Shown in pieces: positions 30,301 through 38,723 of a stretch of DNA of 64,000 nt. Numbering within the stretch: position 1 is the first letter of the stretch; every line of letters starts with the position of its first letter. The DNA lies in assembly GCA_041504365.1 (NCBI GenBank), contig CP167917.1, positions 3,968,001 through 4,032,000 of the forward strand. Reading direction: 5' to 3'. The notes below the pieces were generated by a model. The model searched no databases. It saw nothing but the letters and a program-made list of their open reading frames with translations, and had not been told where the DNA came from. The stretch comes from Dryocola sp. LX212. GTDB lineage: Bacteria > Pseudomonadota > Gammaproteobacteria > Enterobacterales > Enterobacteriaceae. The position numbers and the translations under genes are program-made.

Positions 30301-30344
30301 ATGTTTCCTGTCATTACAGGGTCTGGACTGGGATCGGGTTCCAT
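30294..30344 (-). CDS. mgtL: MgtL leader peptide
   Basis: Sixteen-codon ORF reading MEPDPSPDPVMTGNIR, behind the ribosome site GGAGGCGAC. E. coli MgtL also begins MEPDPTP, and such Glu/Asp-Pro runs destabilise the translating ribosome when Mg2+ is low, stopping leader translation and raising mgtA expression. Here the Pro-acidic start is kept and even extended (EPDPSPDP), while the basic C-terminal half of the E. coli peptide is replaced. Confidence 0.88.
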   Translation of the reverse strand: MEPDPSPDPVMTGNIR

Positions 30345-30409
30345 GTCGCCTCCGGTGAAAGATTTCGGGTTTGCTTCGTTGTGCCCTCAGGCACAGTGAA
30401 AGTGCGGAT

Positions 30410-30444
30410 ATAATACGCCCGCGAAACTAAACCCAACGTAAACC
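30410..30444 (-). promoter_or_regulatory. PhoP box and promoter of mgtA
   Basis: On the minus strand GGTTTA-CGTTG-GGTTTA is a perfect PhoP direct repeat (30444-30428), twelve bases upstream of TATTAT (-10, 30415-30410). This is the class of promoter in which PhoP replaces a -35 element. Confidence 0.93.
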
Positions 30445-30528
30445 GGATTTTACCCATTGCCGTTTGTTGGCATGGGCGACTTTAATGTATAAAACCTAAG
30501 CTAATTATTTCAGGGAATGACCAGAGAC
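30445..30528 (+). promoter_or_regulatory. treR promoter region
   Basis: Short spacer between the PhoP box of mgtA and the treR start. AT-rich around 30480-30510. No clear -35/-10 pair could be assigned. Confidence 0.4.
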
Positions 30529-31473
30529 ATGCAAAACCGCCTCACCATCAAAGACATTGCCCGATTAAGCGGCGTGGGTAAGTCCACCGTCTCCCGCGTG
30601 CTGAACAACGAAAGCGGCGTCAGTACCCGCACGCGCGAAAGAGTGGAGGCGGTGATGCAGCAGGAAGGGTTCTCACCCTCCCGATCGGCTCGCGCCATGC
30701 GGGGACAAAGCGATAAGGTCGTGGCGATCATTGTCACCCGCCTGGATTCGCTGTCGGAAAACCTGGCGGTGCAGACTATGCTGCCGGGCCTGTATGAACA
30801 GGGATACGATCCGATCATGATGGAAAGCCAGTTCGATCCTGAGCTGGTCGAGGAGCATCTTGGCATGCTCAAGCGCCGCAATATCGACGGCGTGATCCTC
30901 TTCGGCTTTACCGGCATAAGCGAAAAAATACTCCAGTCGTGGCAGGCCACGATGGTGCTGATGGCCCGGGAAGCCAAAGGCTTTGCCTCCGTTTGCTACG
31001 ACGATGAAGGTGCCATCACCAGCCTGATGGCCAAACTTTATTTCCAGGGGCATCGCCATATCAGCTTCCTCGGCGTGCCGCATACCGACGTAACGACGGG
31101 CCGACGTCGCCATGAGGCCTATCTCGCCTTTTGCAAAAAGCACAGGCTGACGCCGAAGGTGGCTCTGCCAGGTCTTGCGATGAAACAGGGCTATGAACAC
31201 GTCGCCGAGGTATTGCTGCCTGAGACCACCGCTCTGCTCTGTGCCACCGATACCCTCGCGTTAGGCGCCAGTAAATATTTGCAGGAGCATCAGGCCTCCC
31301 TTCAGCTGGCGAGCGTGGGCAACACGCCGCTGATGAAGTTCCTCCATCCGGAAATCATCACCGTCGACCCAGGCTATGCGGAAGCCGGGCGTCAGGCGGT
31401 ACTGCAGCTTATCGGCCAGGTGACCCAGGCCCGCGATCTGCGCCAGATCGTTATCCCCAGCACGCTCCAGTAA
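30529..31473 (+). CDS. treR: TreR, trehalose operon repressor
   Basis: LacI-family repressor of treBC, 314 residues (E. coli 315), induced by trehalose 6-phosphate. The helix-turn-helix is LTIKDIARLSGVGKSTVSRVLN (residues 4-25), followed by a periplasmic-binding-protein-like effector domain. The ATG giving MQNRLTIKD matches E. coli; an in-frame ATG four codons upstream is too close to the AGGG sequence. It is divergent from mgtA, as in E. coli. Confidence 0.96.
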   Translation: MQNRLTIKDIARLSGVGKSTVSRVLNNESGVSTRTRERVEAVMQQEGFSPSRSARAMRGQSDKVVAIIVTRLDSLSENLAVQTMLPGLYEQGYDPIMMESQFDPELVEEHLGMLKRRNIDGVILFGFTGISEKILQSWQATMVLMAREAKGFASVCYDDEGAITSLMAKLYFQGHRHISFLGVPHTDVTTGRRRHEAYLAFCKKHRLTPKVALPGLAMKQGYEHVAEVLLPETTALLCATDTLALGASKYLQEHQASLQLASVGNTPLMKFLHPEIITVDPGYAEAGRQAVLQLIGQVTQARDLRQIVIPSTLQ

Positions 31474-31515
31474 TCCTCCCCGACCGCAAGTTTATTGTGA
31501 TCGTCACCCGATTTC

Positions 31516-31527
31516 GGGAACGTTCCC
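31516..31527. promoter_or_regulatory. TreR operator upstream of treB
   Basis: The perfect palindrome GGGAACGTTCCC, with the central CG typical of LacI-family operators, lies about 69 bases before the treB start. GTGATCGTCAC just upstream (31498-31508) may be part of a CRP site, but it lacks the full spacing. Confidence 0.85.
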
Positions 31528-31595
31528 ATTTCCACGAAAATCGTTAATCGGTAATCTTGCGGCCAGGTCATTCCTCCTTACCTCGGGATTCCACT

Positions 31596-33014
31596 ATGAG
31601 CAAAGTAAAACAACAGGACATAGACAGGCTGATTGAGCTGGTCGGCGGACGCGAAAACATCGCCACCGTGAGCCACTGCATTACCCGACTCCGCTTTGTA
31701 CTGAACAACACGGCTATCGCCCGTCCAAAAGAGATCGAAACCCTGCCGATGGTGAAAGGCTGCTTTACCAACGCCGGGCAGTTCCAGGTCGTTATCGGTC
31801 CGGAAGTGGGCGATTACTATAAGGCGCTGATCGCCACCAGCGGCCACAACACGGCGGACAAAGAGCAGGCGAAGCTGGCCGCCCGTCAGAACATGAAATG
31901 GCACGAGCAGCTTATCTCCCACTTCGCGGAGATTTTCTTCCCCTTACTGCCTGCGCTCATCAGCGGCGGTTTGATCCTCGGTTTCCGTAACGTGATAGGC
32001 GATCTGCCGATGAGCAACGGCCAGACGCTGGCGCAGATGCACCCGTCGCTGCAGAGCATCTATGACGTCCTGTGGCTGATTGGCGAAGCGATTTTCTTCT
32101 ATCTGCCGGTAGGGATTTGCTGGTCCGCCGTGCGCAAAATGGGCGGGACGCCTATCCTTGGTATCGTGCTGGGCGTAACGCTTGTGTCGCCGCAGCTGAT
32201 GAACGCCTACGATTTAGGGACCAAAATCCCGGAGGTCTGGAACTTCGGCTGGTTCACCATTGAGAAGGTGGGCTACCAGGCACAGGTTATTCCTGCCCTG
32301 CTGGCTGGCCTGGCGCTGGGCTTTATTGAGACGCGTCTTAAACGCATAGTCCCGGATTACCTCTATCTTGTAATAGTGCCCGTGTGTTCTTTGATTCTGG
32401 CCGTGTTCCTGGCCCACGCGTTTATTGGCCCGTTCGGCCGCTGGATTGGCGACGGCGTTGCCTTCGCCGTGCGCCACCTGATGACCGGCAGCTTTGCGCC
32501 GATAGGGGCCGCGCTGTTTGGCTTCCTGTATGCGCCGCTGGTGATTACCGGCGTGCACCAGACGACGCTGGCTATCGACATGCAGATGATTCAGAACATG
32601 GGCGGTACGCCGGTCTGGCCGCTGATCGCGCTGTCTAACATCGCTCAGGCCTCGGCGGTGGTTGGGGTGATCATTTGCAGCCGCAAGCACAACGAACGTG
32701 AAATTTCGGTTCCGGCGGCGATATCCGCTTATCTGGGCGTCACCGAACCGGCAATGTACGGGATTAACCTGAAGTACCGTTTCCCGATGCTCTGCGCAAT
32801 GGTTGGCTCGGGTATCGCGGGCCTGCTCTGCGGCCTGAACGGCGTGATGGCGAACGGCATTGGCGTCGGCGGCCTGCCGGGCATTCTGTCCATTCAACCG
32901 CGCTACTGGGAGGTTTACTCCATCGCGATTCTGATTGCCGTGGTGATTCCGATTGTCCTGACGACGGCGGTGTACAAGCGCAAATACCGTCAGGGCACGC
33001 TGTTAGTGGTATAG
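31596..33014 (+). CDS. treB: TreB, trehalose PTS enzyme IIBC
   Basis: Phosphotransferase-system permease that imports trehalose and phosphorylates it to trehalose 6-phosphate. It has 472 residues. The IIB domain is N-terminal with the phospho-cysteine in SHCITRLRF (C28), and the IIC membrane domain (about 105-465) carries GVTEPAMYGINLKY. I chose the ATG giving MSKVKQQD, as in E. coli; a 13-codon upstream extension is unsupported. treC follows after 56 bases. Confidence 0.96.
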   Translation: MSKVKQQDIDRLIELVGGRENIATVSHCITRLRFVLNNTAIARPKEIETLPMVKGCFTNAGQFQVVIGPEVGDYYKALIATSGHNTADKEQAKLAARQNMKWHEQLISHFAEIFFPLLPALISGGLILGFRNVIGDLPMSNGQTLAQMHPSLQSIYDVLWLIGEAIFFYLPVGICWSAVRKMGGTPILGIVLGVTLVSPQLMNAYDLGTKIPEVWNFGWFTIEKVGYQAQVIPALLAGLALGFIETRLKRIVPDYLYLVIVPVCSLILAVFLAHAFIGPFGRWIGDGVAFAVRHLMTGSFAPIGAALFGFLYAPLVITGVHQTTLAIDMQMIQNMGGTPVWPLIALSNIAQASAVVGVIICSRKHNEREISVPAAISAYLGVTEPAMYGINLKYRFPMLCAMVGSGIAGLLCGLNGVMANGIGVGGLPGILSIQPRYWEVYSIAILIAVVIPIVLTTAVYKRKYRQGTLLVV

Positions 33015-33070
33015 GTTTAATTTGATGTAACCGGGGCCAGCTGCTGGCCCCTTAGCTTTAGGAAAGCGCT

Positions 33071-34729
33071 ATGAATACAACGCCTCCATGGTGGCAGCAT
33101 GGTGTCATCTACCAGATCTACCCGAAGAGTTTTCAGGACACGACCGGCAACGGAACCGGTGACTTAATTGGCGTGATTAAGCGTCTCGACTACCTCAAGC
33201 TGCTGGGCGTGGACGCCATCTGGCTGACGCCGTTTTATGTCTCACCGCAGGTGGACAACGGCTATGATGTGGCGAACTACTGCGCCATCGACCATACCTA
33301 CGGCACGCTGGATGATTTCGACCTGCTGGTGGCCGGTGCGCACGAGCGCGGCATCCGCGTCATTCTGGATATGGTGTTTAACCATACTTCCACGCAGCAC
33401 GCCTGGTTCCACGAGTCACTTAACAAGGACAGTCCATACCGCGAATTTTACATCTGGCGCGACGGCACGCCGGACGTGCTGCCGAATAACTGGCGCTCGA
33501 AATTTGGCGGTAACGCCTGGCGCTGGCATGCAGAAAGCGGCCAGTACTATCTGCATCTCTTCGCCCCGGAGCAGGCGGATCTGAACTGGGAAAACCCGCA
33601 GGTTCGCGCCGAGCTGAAAAAGGTTTGCGAGTTCTGGGCGGACCGTGGCGTTGACGGCCTGCGCCTCGACGTCATCAACCTCGTCTCGAAAGACCAGGAT
33701 TTCCCGAACGATATCGAAGGGGGCGACGGCCGCCGTTTTTATACCGACGGGCCGCGCATCCACGAGTATTTGCAGGAGCTAAGCCGCGACGTGTTTGTAC
33801 CTCGCGAGCTGATGACCGTGGGCGAAATGTCCTCCACCACGCTCGATAACTGCCAGCAGTACGCGGCGCTGAACGCCAATGAGCTGTCGATGACGTTCAA
33901 CTTCCACCACCTGAAAGTGGATTATCCCGGCGGGCAGAAATGGACGCTGGCGGAGCCAGATTTTGTGGCGCTAAAGGCCATTTTCAGCCACTGGCAGCAG
34001 GGCATGCACAACGTGGCGTGGAACGCGCTGTTCTGGTGTAACCACGACCAGCCGCGTATCGTTTCCCGCTTTGGGGACGAAGGGGAGCTGCGGGTTCCGG
34101 CGGCGAAGATGCTGGCCATGGTGCTGCACGGCATGCAGGGCACGCCGTATATCTATCAGGGAGAAGAGCTGGGGATGACCAACCCCCACTTCAGCCGCAT
34201 CATTGATTACCGTGACGTTGAAAGCCATAACATGTACGCGGAGCTGCGCGCTCAGGGCCGCGACAGCGACAACCTGCTGGCAATCCTCGCGAGTAAATCC
34301 AGGGATAACAGCCGCACGCCAATGCAGTGGGACAGCGGTGAGAACGCAGGCTTCACTACCGGCACGCCGTGGATCAACCTGTGCGATAATTACGAAACGA
34401 TCAATGCCAGGAGAGCGGTGGACGATCCGGACTCGGTGTTTTATGCCTACCAACGGCTTATAAAACTGCGCAAGGCCCAGCCGATTTTTACCTGGGGTAA
34501 CTACCAGGATCTGCTGCCGGAACACCCTTATCTGTGGTGCTACCGCCGGGAATGGCAGGGCCAGACGCTGGTGGTCGCGGCAAACCTCAGCCGCCATAAC
34601 CAGTGGTGGCAGCCGGATGCCTTTGAGGGCAGCTGGGAGATACTGATGAGCAACTATGCTGAAGCCTCAGGCAAGCCTGGAGAGATCAGCCTGCGGCCTT
34701 ATGAGGCGGTTTACTGGCTGCAGAAGTAA
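33071..34729 (+). CDS. treC: TreC, trehalose-6-phosphate hydrolase
   Basis: GH13 enzyme that splits cytoplasmic trehalose 6-phosphate into glucose and glucose 6-phosphate. It has 552 residues (E. coli 551), with the family regions DMVFNHTS, GLRLDVINLV (nucleophile Asp), GEMSS (acid/base Glu) and CNHDQPRIVSRFGDE. The ATG follows TAGGAAAGCGCT. It completes the treRBC group. In E. coli nrdD is the next gene; here two other genes intervene. Confidence 0.97.
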   Translation: MNTTPPWWQHGVIYQIYPKSFQDTTGNGTGDLIGVIKRLDYLKLLGVDAIWLTPFYVSPQVDNGYDVANYCAIDHTYGTLDDFDLLVAGAHERGIRVILDMVFNHTSTQHAWFHESLNKDSPYREFYIWRDGTPDVLPNNWRSKFGGNAWRWHAESGQYYLHLFAPEQADLNWENPQVRAELKKVCEFWADRGVDGLRLDVINLVSKDQDFPNDIEGGDGRRFYTDGPRIHEYLQELSRDVFVPRELMTVGEMSSTTLDNCQQYAALNANELSMTFNFHHLKVDYPGGQKWTLAEPDFVALKAIFSHWQQGMHNVAWNALFWCNHDQPRIVSRFGDEGELRVPAAKMLAMVLHGMQGTPYIYQGEELGMTNPHFSRIIDYRDVESHNMYAELRAQGRDSDNLLAILASKSRDNSRTPMQWDSGENAGFTTGTPWINLCDNYETINARRAVDDPDSVFYAYQRLIKLRKAQPIFTWGNYQDLLPEHPYLWCYRREWQGQTLVVAANLSRHNQWWQPDAFEGSWEILMSNYAEASGKPGEISLRPYEAVYWLQK

Positions 34730-34738
34730 AACACAAGC

Positions 34739-34765
34739 GGCGGATGGCGCCTGCGCCTGTCCGCC
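34739..34765 (-). repeat. REP-like element 9
   Basis: Arms GGCGGAT and (G)TCCGCC around GGCGCCTGCGCCT. It lies between the convergent treC and oxidoreductase genes. Confidence 0.75.
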
Positions 34766-34774
34766 CTGCTCTTT

Positions 34775-35308
34775 TCACATCCCACGCAGTTCCTGTAGCC
34801 TTTCCAGCCAGTAGTTCACGCCGTTATCAATCAGCGCATCGGTGGCGTCGTTCATGCCCTGCACCAGCGCGGGCGGCTGCCACAGCATGCCTGTCTTATT
34901 TGCCATGGCATGGAAAGGCAGCAGCAGCGCGTCCACGGCATACTGGTTATAACCTTCCGGCGTGTAGGCCTGCGCGGAGCCGCCCGTCGAAGTCATCACC
35001 ATCATCTTCTTACCGTGCAATACCTTGCCGTCACTGCCGTAGGCAAACCCGTATGTCAGTACCTGATCCTGCCACTCTTTGAGAATGGCCGGAGAGCTGT
35101 ACCACCAGAAGGGGAACAGCAGAATGACGGTGTCATGGTTGCGCAGCAGGTTCTGCTCGCGCTCAACGTCAATCTGGAAATCAGGATAGGCGTGGGTAAG
35201 TTGATGTACGGTAATGTCCGCAAGGCCTGTAAATGCCTCGATAGCCGCCTTGCTGATGCGGGATTTATCAGGATAGCGATGCGCCGCCAGGACCAGGATC
35301 TTATTCAT
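34775..35308 (-). CDS. Flavodoxin-like NAD(P)H oxidoreductase
   Basis: Flavin-dependent NAD(P)H:quinone reductase of the flavodoxin-2 family (KefF/YwrO/MdaB-like), 177 residues and probably cytoplasmic. The N-terminal strand and phosphate-binding segment is ILVLAAHRYPDKSRISKA. The active-site region LLFPFWWYSSPAILKEWQDQVLTYGFAY (about 62-89, here spanning two strands) and the GGSAQAYTPEGYN loop (about 108-120) are typical. The divergent LysR gene is a likely regulator, an arrangement common for quinone or electrophile-responsive reductases. The substrate is not readable. E. coli lacks this pair between treC and nrdD. Confidence 0.85.
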   Translation of the reverse strand: MNKILVLAAHRYPDKSRISKAAIEAFTGLADITVHQLTHAYPDFQIDVEREQNLLRNHDTVILLFPFWWYSSPAILKEWQDQVLTYGFAYGSDGKVLHGKKMMVMTSTGGSAQAYTPEGYNQYAVDALLLPFHAMANKTGMLWQPPALVQGMNDATDALIDNGVNYWLERLQELRGM

Positions 35309-35409
35309 ATTTCACAGCCTCATAAGGTAGATGCGGCTATCATTCCAAATCATCACGCTTACCTGTAGTCTCAAGCTGTGCATATCAGTTTCAACCAAAG
35401 GTTAAAGCC
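35309..35409. promoter_or_regulatory. Divergent promoter region of the oxidoreductase/LysR pair
   Basis: About 100 bases between divergent genes, where a LysR protein would be expected to bind. No clean T-N11-A palindrome could be picked out. Confidence 0.45.
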
Positions 35410-36291
35410 ATGTCGCTCCCGCAAGATGTTCATCGCCTGCTTCCCGCCTTTCTGGCCGCCGCCGACTGCCAGAGCTTTTCCGCCGCCGCGCGTCAGTTAG
35501 GCGTCACGCCTGCGGCGGTAAGTAAAAGCGTGCGTCAGCTGGAGCAGCGCCTCGGCATGAGCCTGTTCGGACGGAACACGCATTTCGTCGTACTGACCGA
35601 AGAAGGCGCGGCTTTGCGCGAACAGATCGCCCCGCTGTGGCATGCCCTGAACCAGGCGCTGATCAATCCGGAAGCGGAACCTGCGGGGCTTTTACGCGTT
35701 AGCGTCATCCCAGGATTTGGCCGTCACGCTTTGCTGCCGGAACTGGCTGAATTTCAGCGGCGCTACCCGAAAGTACGCTTTGAACTTTCTATGGATGCCC
35801 GGAGCGTAAACCTTATTGGTGAGCGTATCGATGTCGCAATAGGGCAAAAAAATCTGAGAGAGAATCGGGTAGTTGCACGTGAACTTCGCCCAATGCGCAT
35901 GATTATGGCGGCATCGCCGGATTATCTCGCCAGGCAAGAAATGCCGAAAAAACCTGATGATTTAGCGCAGCATCGCTGTCTCGTTCACCGTAATCCCGGC
36001 AATGGCCGCCTGCAGCAATGGTTCAACGACGAGAACCTGATCGACGAGCAGTCGGCGTGGTTTATCACTACCATGCCAGATGCCCTGCTTGATGCGGCCC
36101 TGAGCGGCATGGGCATCGTCTATCTTGCCGACTGGTATCTCACCCGCCCCGTGCAGGAAGGGAAATTAATTCCCCTGCTGGCTGATTTTCACCCCGCACC
36201 GCAGACGCTGTGGGTCAAATATCCGGGCGGCCGCCTGACTCCGCGAACCCGCGTGTTTGTCGACTATTTACGCGAAAAATTCAGCGCTTAA
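35410..36291 (+). CDS. LysR-family transcription regulator
   Basis: LysR-type regulator of 293 residues. The winged helix-turn-helix is at about 8-66 ([20 protein letters not shown], then LEQRLGMSLFGR), followed by a substrate-binding domain with RLRVSVIP-type entry (LLRVSVIPGFGRHALLPEL). It most resembles the CrgA/AphB-like subgroup, whose members often control a neighbouring divergent oxidoreductase. The specific inducer is unknown. A slight AT-rich patch (about 35830-35900) differs from the surrounding base use. Confidence 0.88.
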   Translation: MSLPQDVHRLLPAFLAAADCQSFSAAARQLGVTPAAVSKSVRQLEQRLGMSLFGRNTHFVVLTEEGAALREQIAPLWHALNQALINPEAEPAGLLRVSVIPGFGRHALLPELAEFQRRYPKVRFELSMDARSVNLIGERIDVAIGQKNLRENRVVARELRPMRMIMAASPDYLARQEMPKKPDDLAQHRCLVHRNPGNGRLQQWFNDENLIDEQSAWFITTMPDALLDAALSGMGIVYLADWYLTRPVQEGKLIPLLADFHPAPQTLWVKYPGGRLTPRTRVFVDYLREKFSA

Positions 36292-36341
36292 ATTTGTTTT
36301 CCGAACCGACGCCGCACCCTTCCTGCAACGCCCGCAATACT

Positions 36342-36355
36342 TTGTCCTGCATCAA
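36342..36355 (+). promoter_or_regulatory. FNR site of nrdDG (putative)
   Basis: TTGTC-CTGC-ATCAA matches TTGAT-N4-ATCAA at 8 of 10 positions. E. coli nrdDG is induced by FNR without oxygen. Confidence 0.65.
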
Positions 36356-36381
36356 TAAAAGTTCAAACATCTTTGGTGCAA

Positions 36382-36397
36382 GCACTATATATAGACC
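36382..36397 (+). promoter_or_regulatory. NrdR box 1
   Basis: The core CTATATATAG is a perfect match to the centre of the NrdR box (ACACTATATATAGTGT); outer bases diverge. Confidence 0.8.
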
Positions 36398-36412
36398 TTA
36401 AAATGCACTCCA

Positions 36413-36428
36413 ACCCCATATGTTGTAC
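36413..36428 (+). promoter_or_regulatory. NrdR box 2
   Basis: ACCCCATATGTTGTAC fits the NrdR consensus at 11 of 16 positions and starts exactly 31 bases (three helical turns) after box 1, a usual spacing for paired NrdR boxes. Confidence 0.7.
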
Positions 36429-36587
36429 CCATCGACTATTATCGCAACAACACCCATAGGATAACTCTGGGCATTACCTGTGGATAACAGGGGCAGAAAT
36501 TCGGAAGTCTTTGGCAAAACATATCCCTATCAGGCAACGGTTCCTGCCGTCCCTTTGTGGATAACCAATTTTAAAAATGGAGAGATC

Positions 36588-38723
36588 ATGACACCGCATG
36601 TGATGAAAAGAGACGGGTGCAAAGTACCTTTCACTTCAGAGCGCATTAAAGAAGCCATTCTTCGTGCAGCTAAAGCAGCGGGAGTCGATGACGCAGACTA
36701 TTGTGCCACCGTCGCAGATATCGTAAGCGCACAGATGGAAGGCCGCAGCCAGGTGGATATCGGCGAGATTCAGACAGCCGTAGAAAACCAGCTGATGGCG
36801 GGTAGCTACAAGCAGCTGGCCCGTGCCTATATCGAGTATCGCCATGACCGCGATCTTGAACGTGAAAAACGTGGCCGGTTAAACCAGGAGATCCGCGGCC
36901 TGGTCGAACAAACCAACTCCGCCCTGCTCAACGAAAACGCGAATAAAGACAGCAAGGTGATCCCAACCCAGCGCGATCTGCTGGCGGGCATTGTTGCCAA
37001 GCATTATGCCAAGCAGCACCTGCTGCCGCGCGACGTGGTGCTGGCGCACGAGCGTGGTGACATCCACTATCACGATCTGGACTACTCTCCGTTCTTCCCG
37101 ATGTTTAACTGCATGCTTATAGACCTGAAAGGCATGCTGACCCACGGCTTTAAGATGGGCAACGCGGAAATTGAACCGCCAAAGTCCATTTCTACCGCCA
37201 CGGCGGTCACCGCACAGATCATCGCCCAGGTTGCCAGCCATATTTACGGCGGCACCACGATTAACCGCATTGATGAAGTCCTGGCTCCGTTTGTGACCGA
37301 AAGCTTCAAAAAACATCGCAAAACTGCCGAAGAGTGGCAGATCCCGGACGCCGAAGGCTACGCCCTCTCCCGTACCGAGAAAGAGTGCTACGACGCCTTC
37401 CAGTCGCTGGAATATGAAGTCAATACGCTGCACACTGCCAACGGTCAGACGCCGTTCGTCACCTTCGGTTTTGGCCTGGGAACGAGCTGGGAATCCCGTT
37501 TGATTCAGACTTCTATTCTGCGCAACCGCATTGCGGGGCTGGGTAAAAATCGTAAGACAGCCGTCTTCCCGAAGCTGGTGTTTGCCATTAAAGACGGCCT
37601 GAACCATAAGGCCGGCGACGCGAACTACGACATTAAACAGCTGGCACTAGAGTGCGCCAGCAAGCGCATGTATCCGGACATCCTGAATTACGATCAGGTA
37701 GTCAAAGTAACCGGCTCGTTCAAAACCCCGATGGGCTGCCGCAGCTTCCTGGGCGTGTATGAAGAGAACGGCGAGCAGATCCACGATGGCCGTAACAACA
37801 TCGGCGTGATCAGCCTGAACCTGCCGCGCATCGCGCTGGAAGCCAAAGGCGACGAAGCCGCGTTCTGGAAATTGCTCGACAGCCGTCTGGAGCTGGCCCA
37901 CAAAGCGCTGATGACCCGCATCGCCCGCCTGGAAGGGGTGAAGGCCCGCGTGGCGCCAATTTTGTATATGGAAGGTGCCTGCGGTGTGCGTCTGAAAGCG
38001 GAAGATAACGTGGCTGAAATCTTCAAAAACGGTCGTGCCTCTATTTCCCTGGGTTATATCGGCATTCACGAAACGGTCAACGCGCTGTTTGGCAACCAGC
38101 ACGTTTACGACAGCGAAGCTCTGCGCGAGAAAGCCGTGGCGATTGTTGCCCGCCTGCGTCAGGCAACGGACACCTGGAAAGAGGAATCCGGCTATGGCTT
38201 CAGCCTCTACAGCACGCCAAGTGAAAACCTGTGCGACCGCTTCTGCCGTCTGGATACCGCCGAGTTTGGCGTAGTGCCTGGCGTCACCGATAAAGGCTAT
38301 TACACCAACAGTTTCCACCTCGACGTTGAGAAGAAAGTTAACCCGTACGACAAAATTGACTTTGAGGCTCCGTACCCGCCGCTGGCGAACGGTGGCTTCA
38401 TCTGTTACGGCGAATACCCGAACATCCAGCACAACCTGCAAGCGCTGGAAGACGTCTGGGATTACAGCTACAAACACGTTCCGTATTACGGCACCAACAC
38501 GCCAATCGACGAGTGCTACGAGTGCGGCTTCACCGGCGAGTTCGAATGCACCAGCAAGGGCTTCACCTGTCCGAAATGCGGTAACCACGATGCGGCTCGC
38601 GTCTCCGTTACCCGTCGCGTTTGCGGCTATCTGGGCAGCCCGGACGCCCGTCCGTTCAACGCCGGCAAGCAGGAAGAAGTGAAGCGCCGCGTCAAGCACC
38701 TTGGCAACGGGCAGATCGGCTAA
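36588..38723 (+). CDS. nrdD: NrdD, anaerobic ribonucleoside-triphosphate reductase
   Basis: Class III ribonucleotide reductase, making deoxynucleotides without oxygen using formate. It has 711 residues (E. coli 712). The ATP-cone allosteric domain is at about 3-95. The C-terminal zinc site is CYECGFTGEFECTSKGFTC-type with CPKC, and the glycyl radical is G680 in RVCGYLGS. I chose the ATG behind GGAGAGATC. The nrdG start directly abuts the stop. Confidence 0.97.
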   Translation: MTPHVMKRDGCKVPFTSERIKEAILRAAKAAGVDDADYCATVADIVSAQMEGRSQVDIGEIQTAVENQLMAGSYKQLARAYIEYRHDRDLEREKRGRLNQEIRGLVEQTNSALLNENANKDSKVIPTQRDLLAGIVAKHYAKQHLLPRDVVLAHERGDIHYHDLDYSPFFPMFNCMLIDLKGMLTHGFKMGNAEIEPPKSISTATAVTAQIIAQVASHIYGGTTINRIDEVLAPFVTESFKKHRKTAEEWQIPDAEGYALSRTEKECYDAFQSLEYEVNTLHTANGQTPFVTFGFGLGTSWESRLIQTSILRNRIAGLGKNRKTAVFPKLVFAIKDGLNHKAGDANYDIKQLALECASKRMYPDILNYDQVVKVTGSFKTPMGCRSFLGVYEENGEQIHDGRNNIGVISLNLPRIALEAKGDEAAFWKLLDSRLELAHKALMTRIARLEGVKARVAPILYMEGACGVRLKAEDNVAEIFKNGRASISLGYIGIHETVNALFGNQHVYDSEALREKAVAIVARLRQATDTWKEESGYGFSLYSTPSENLCDRFCRLDTAEFGVVPGVTDKGYYTNSFHLDVEKKVNPYDKIDFEAPYPPLANGGFICYGEYPNIQHNLQALEDVWDYSYKHVPYYGTNTPIDECYECGFTGEFECTSKGFTCPKCGNHDAARVSVTRRVCGYLGSPDARPFNAGKQEEVKRRVKHLGNGQIG

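Larger units (their letters stand above)
30140..30403 (-). ncRNA. mgtA 5' leader (Mg2+/translation-responsive attenuator)
   Basis: If transcription starts about seven bases after the -10 (near 30403), the leader is about 264 bases, as in E. coli and Salmonella. It carries mgtL and two competing stems. Stem A is TGCCTTAC/GTAAGGCA (30249-30256 with 30265-30272). Stem B is CCGGTAAG/CTTACCGG (30262-30269 with 30293-30300). They share bases 30265-30269, so only one can form. The stem B arm covers the last mgtL codons, linking folding to ribosome position. In known mgtA leaders the outcome is Rho-dependent stopping or read-through. Confidence 0.85.
36292..36587 (+). promoter_or_regulatory. nrdDG control region
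   Basis: Gene-free stretch of 296 bases upstream of nrdD. It carries an FNR-like site and two NrdR boxes, listed separately. The frame of nrdD runs back 36 codons into it, but that extension lacks family similarity. Confidence 0.75.

Noticed and set aside
31490-31512. CRP site upstream of treB
   Set aside because: TGTGA is present, but the second half-site is at the wrong spacing (GTGA-TCG-TCAC).
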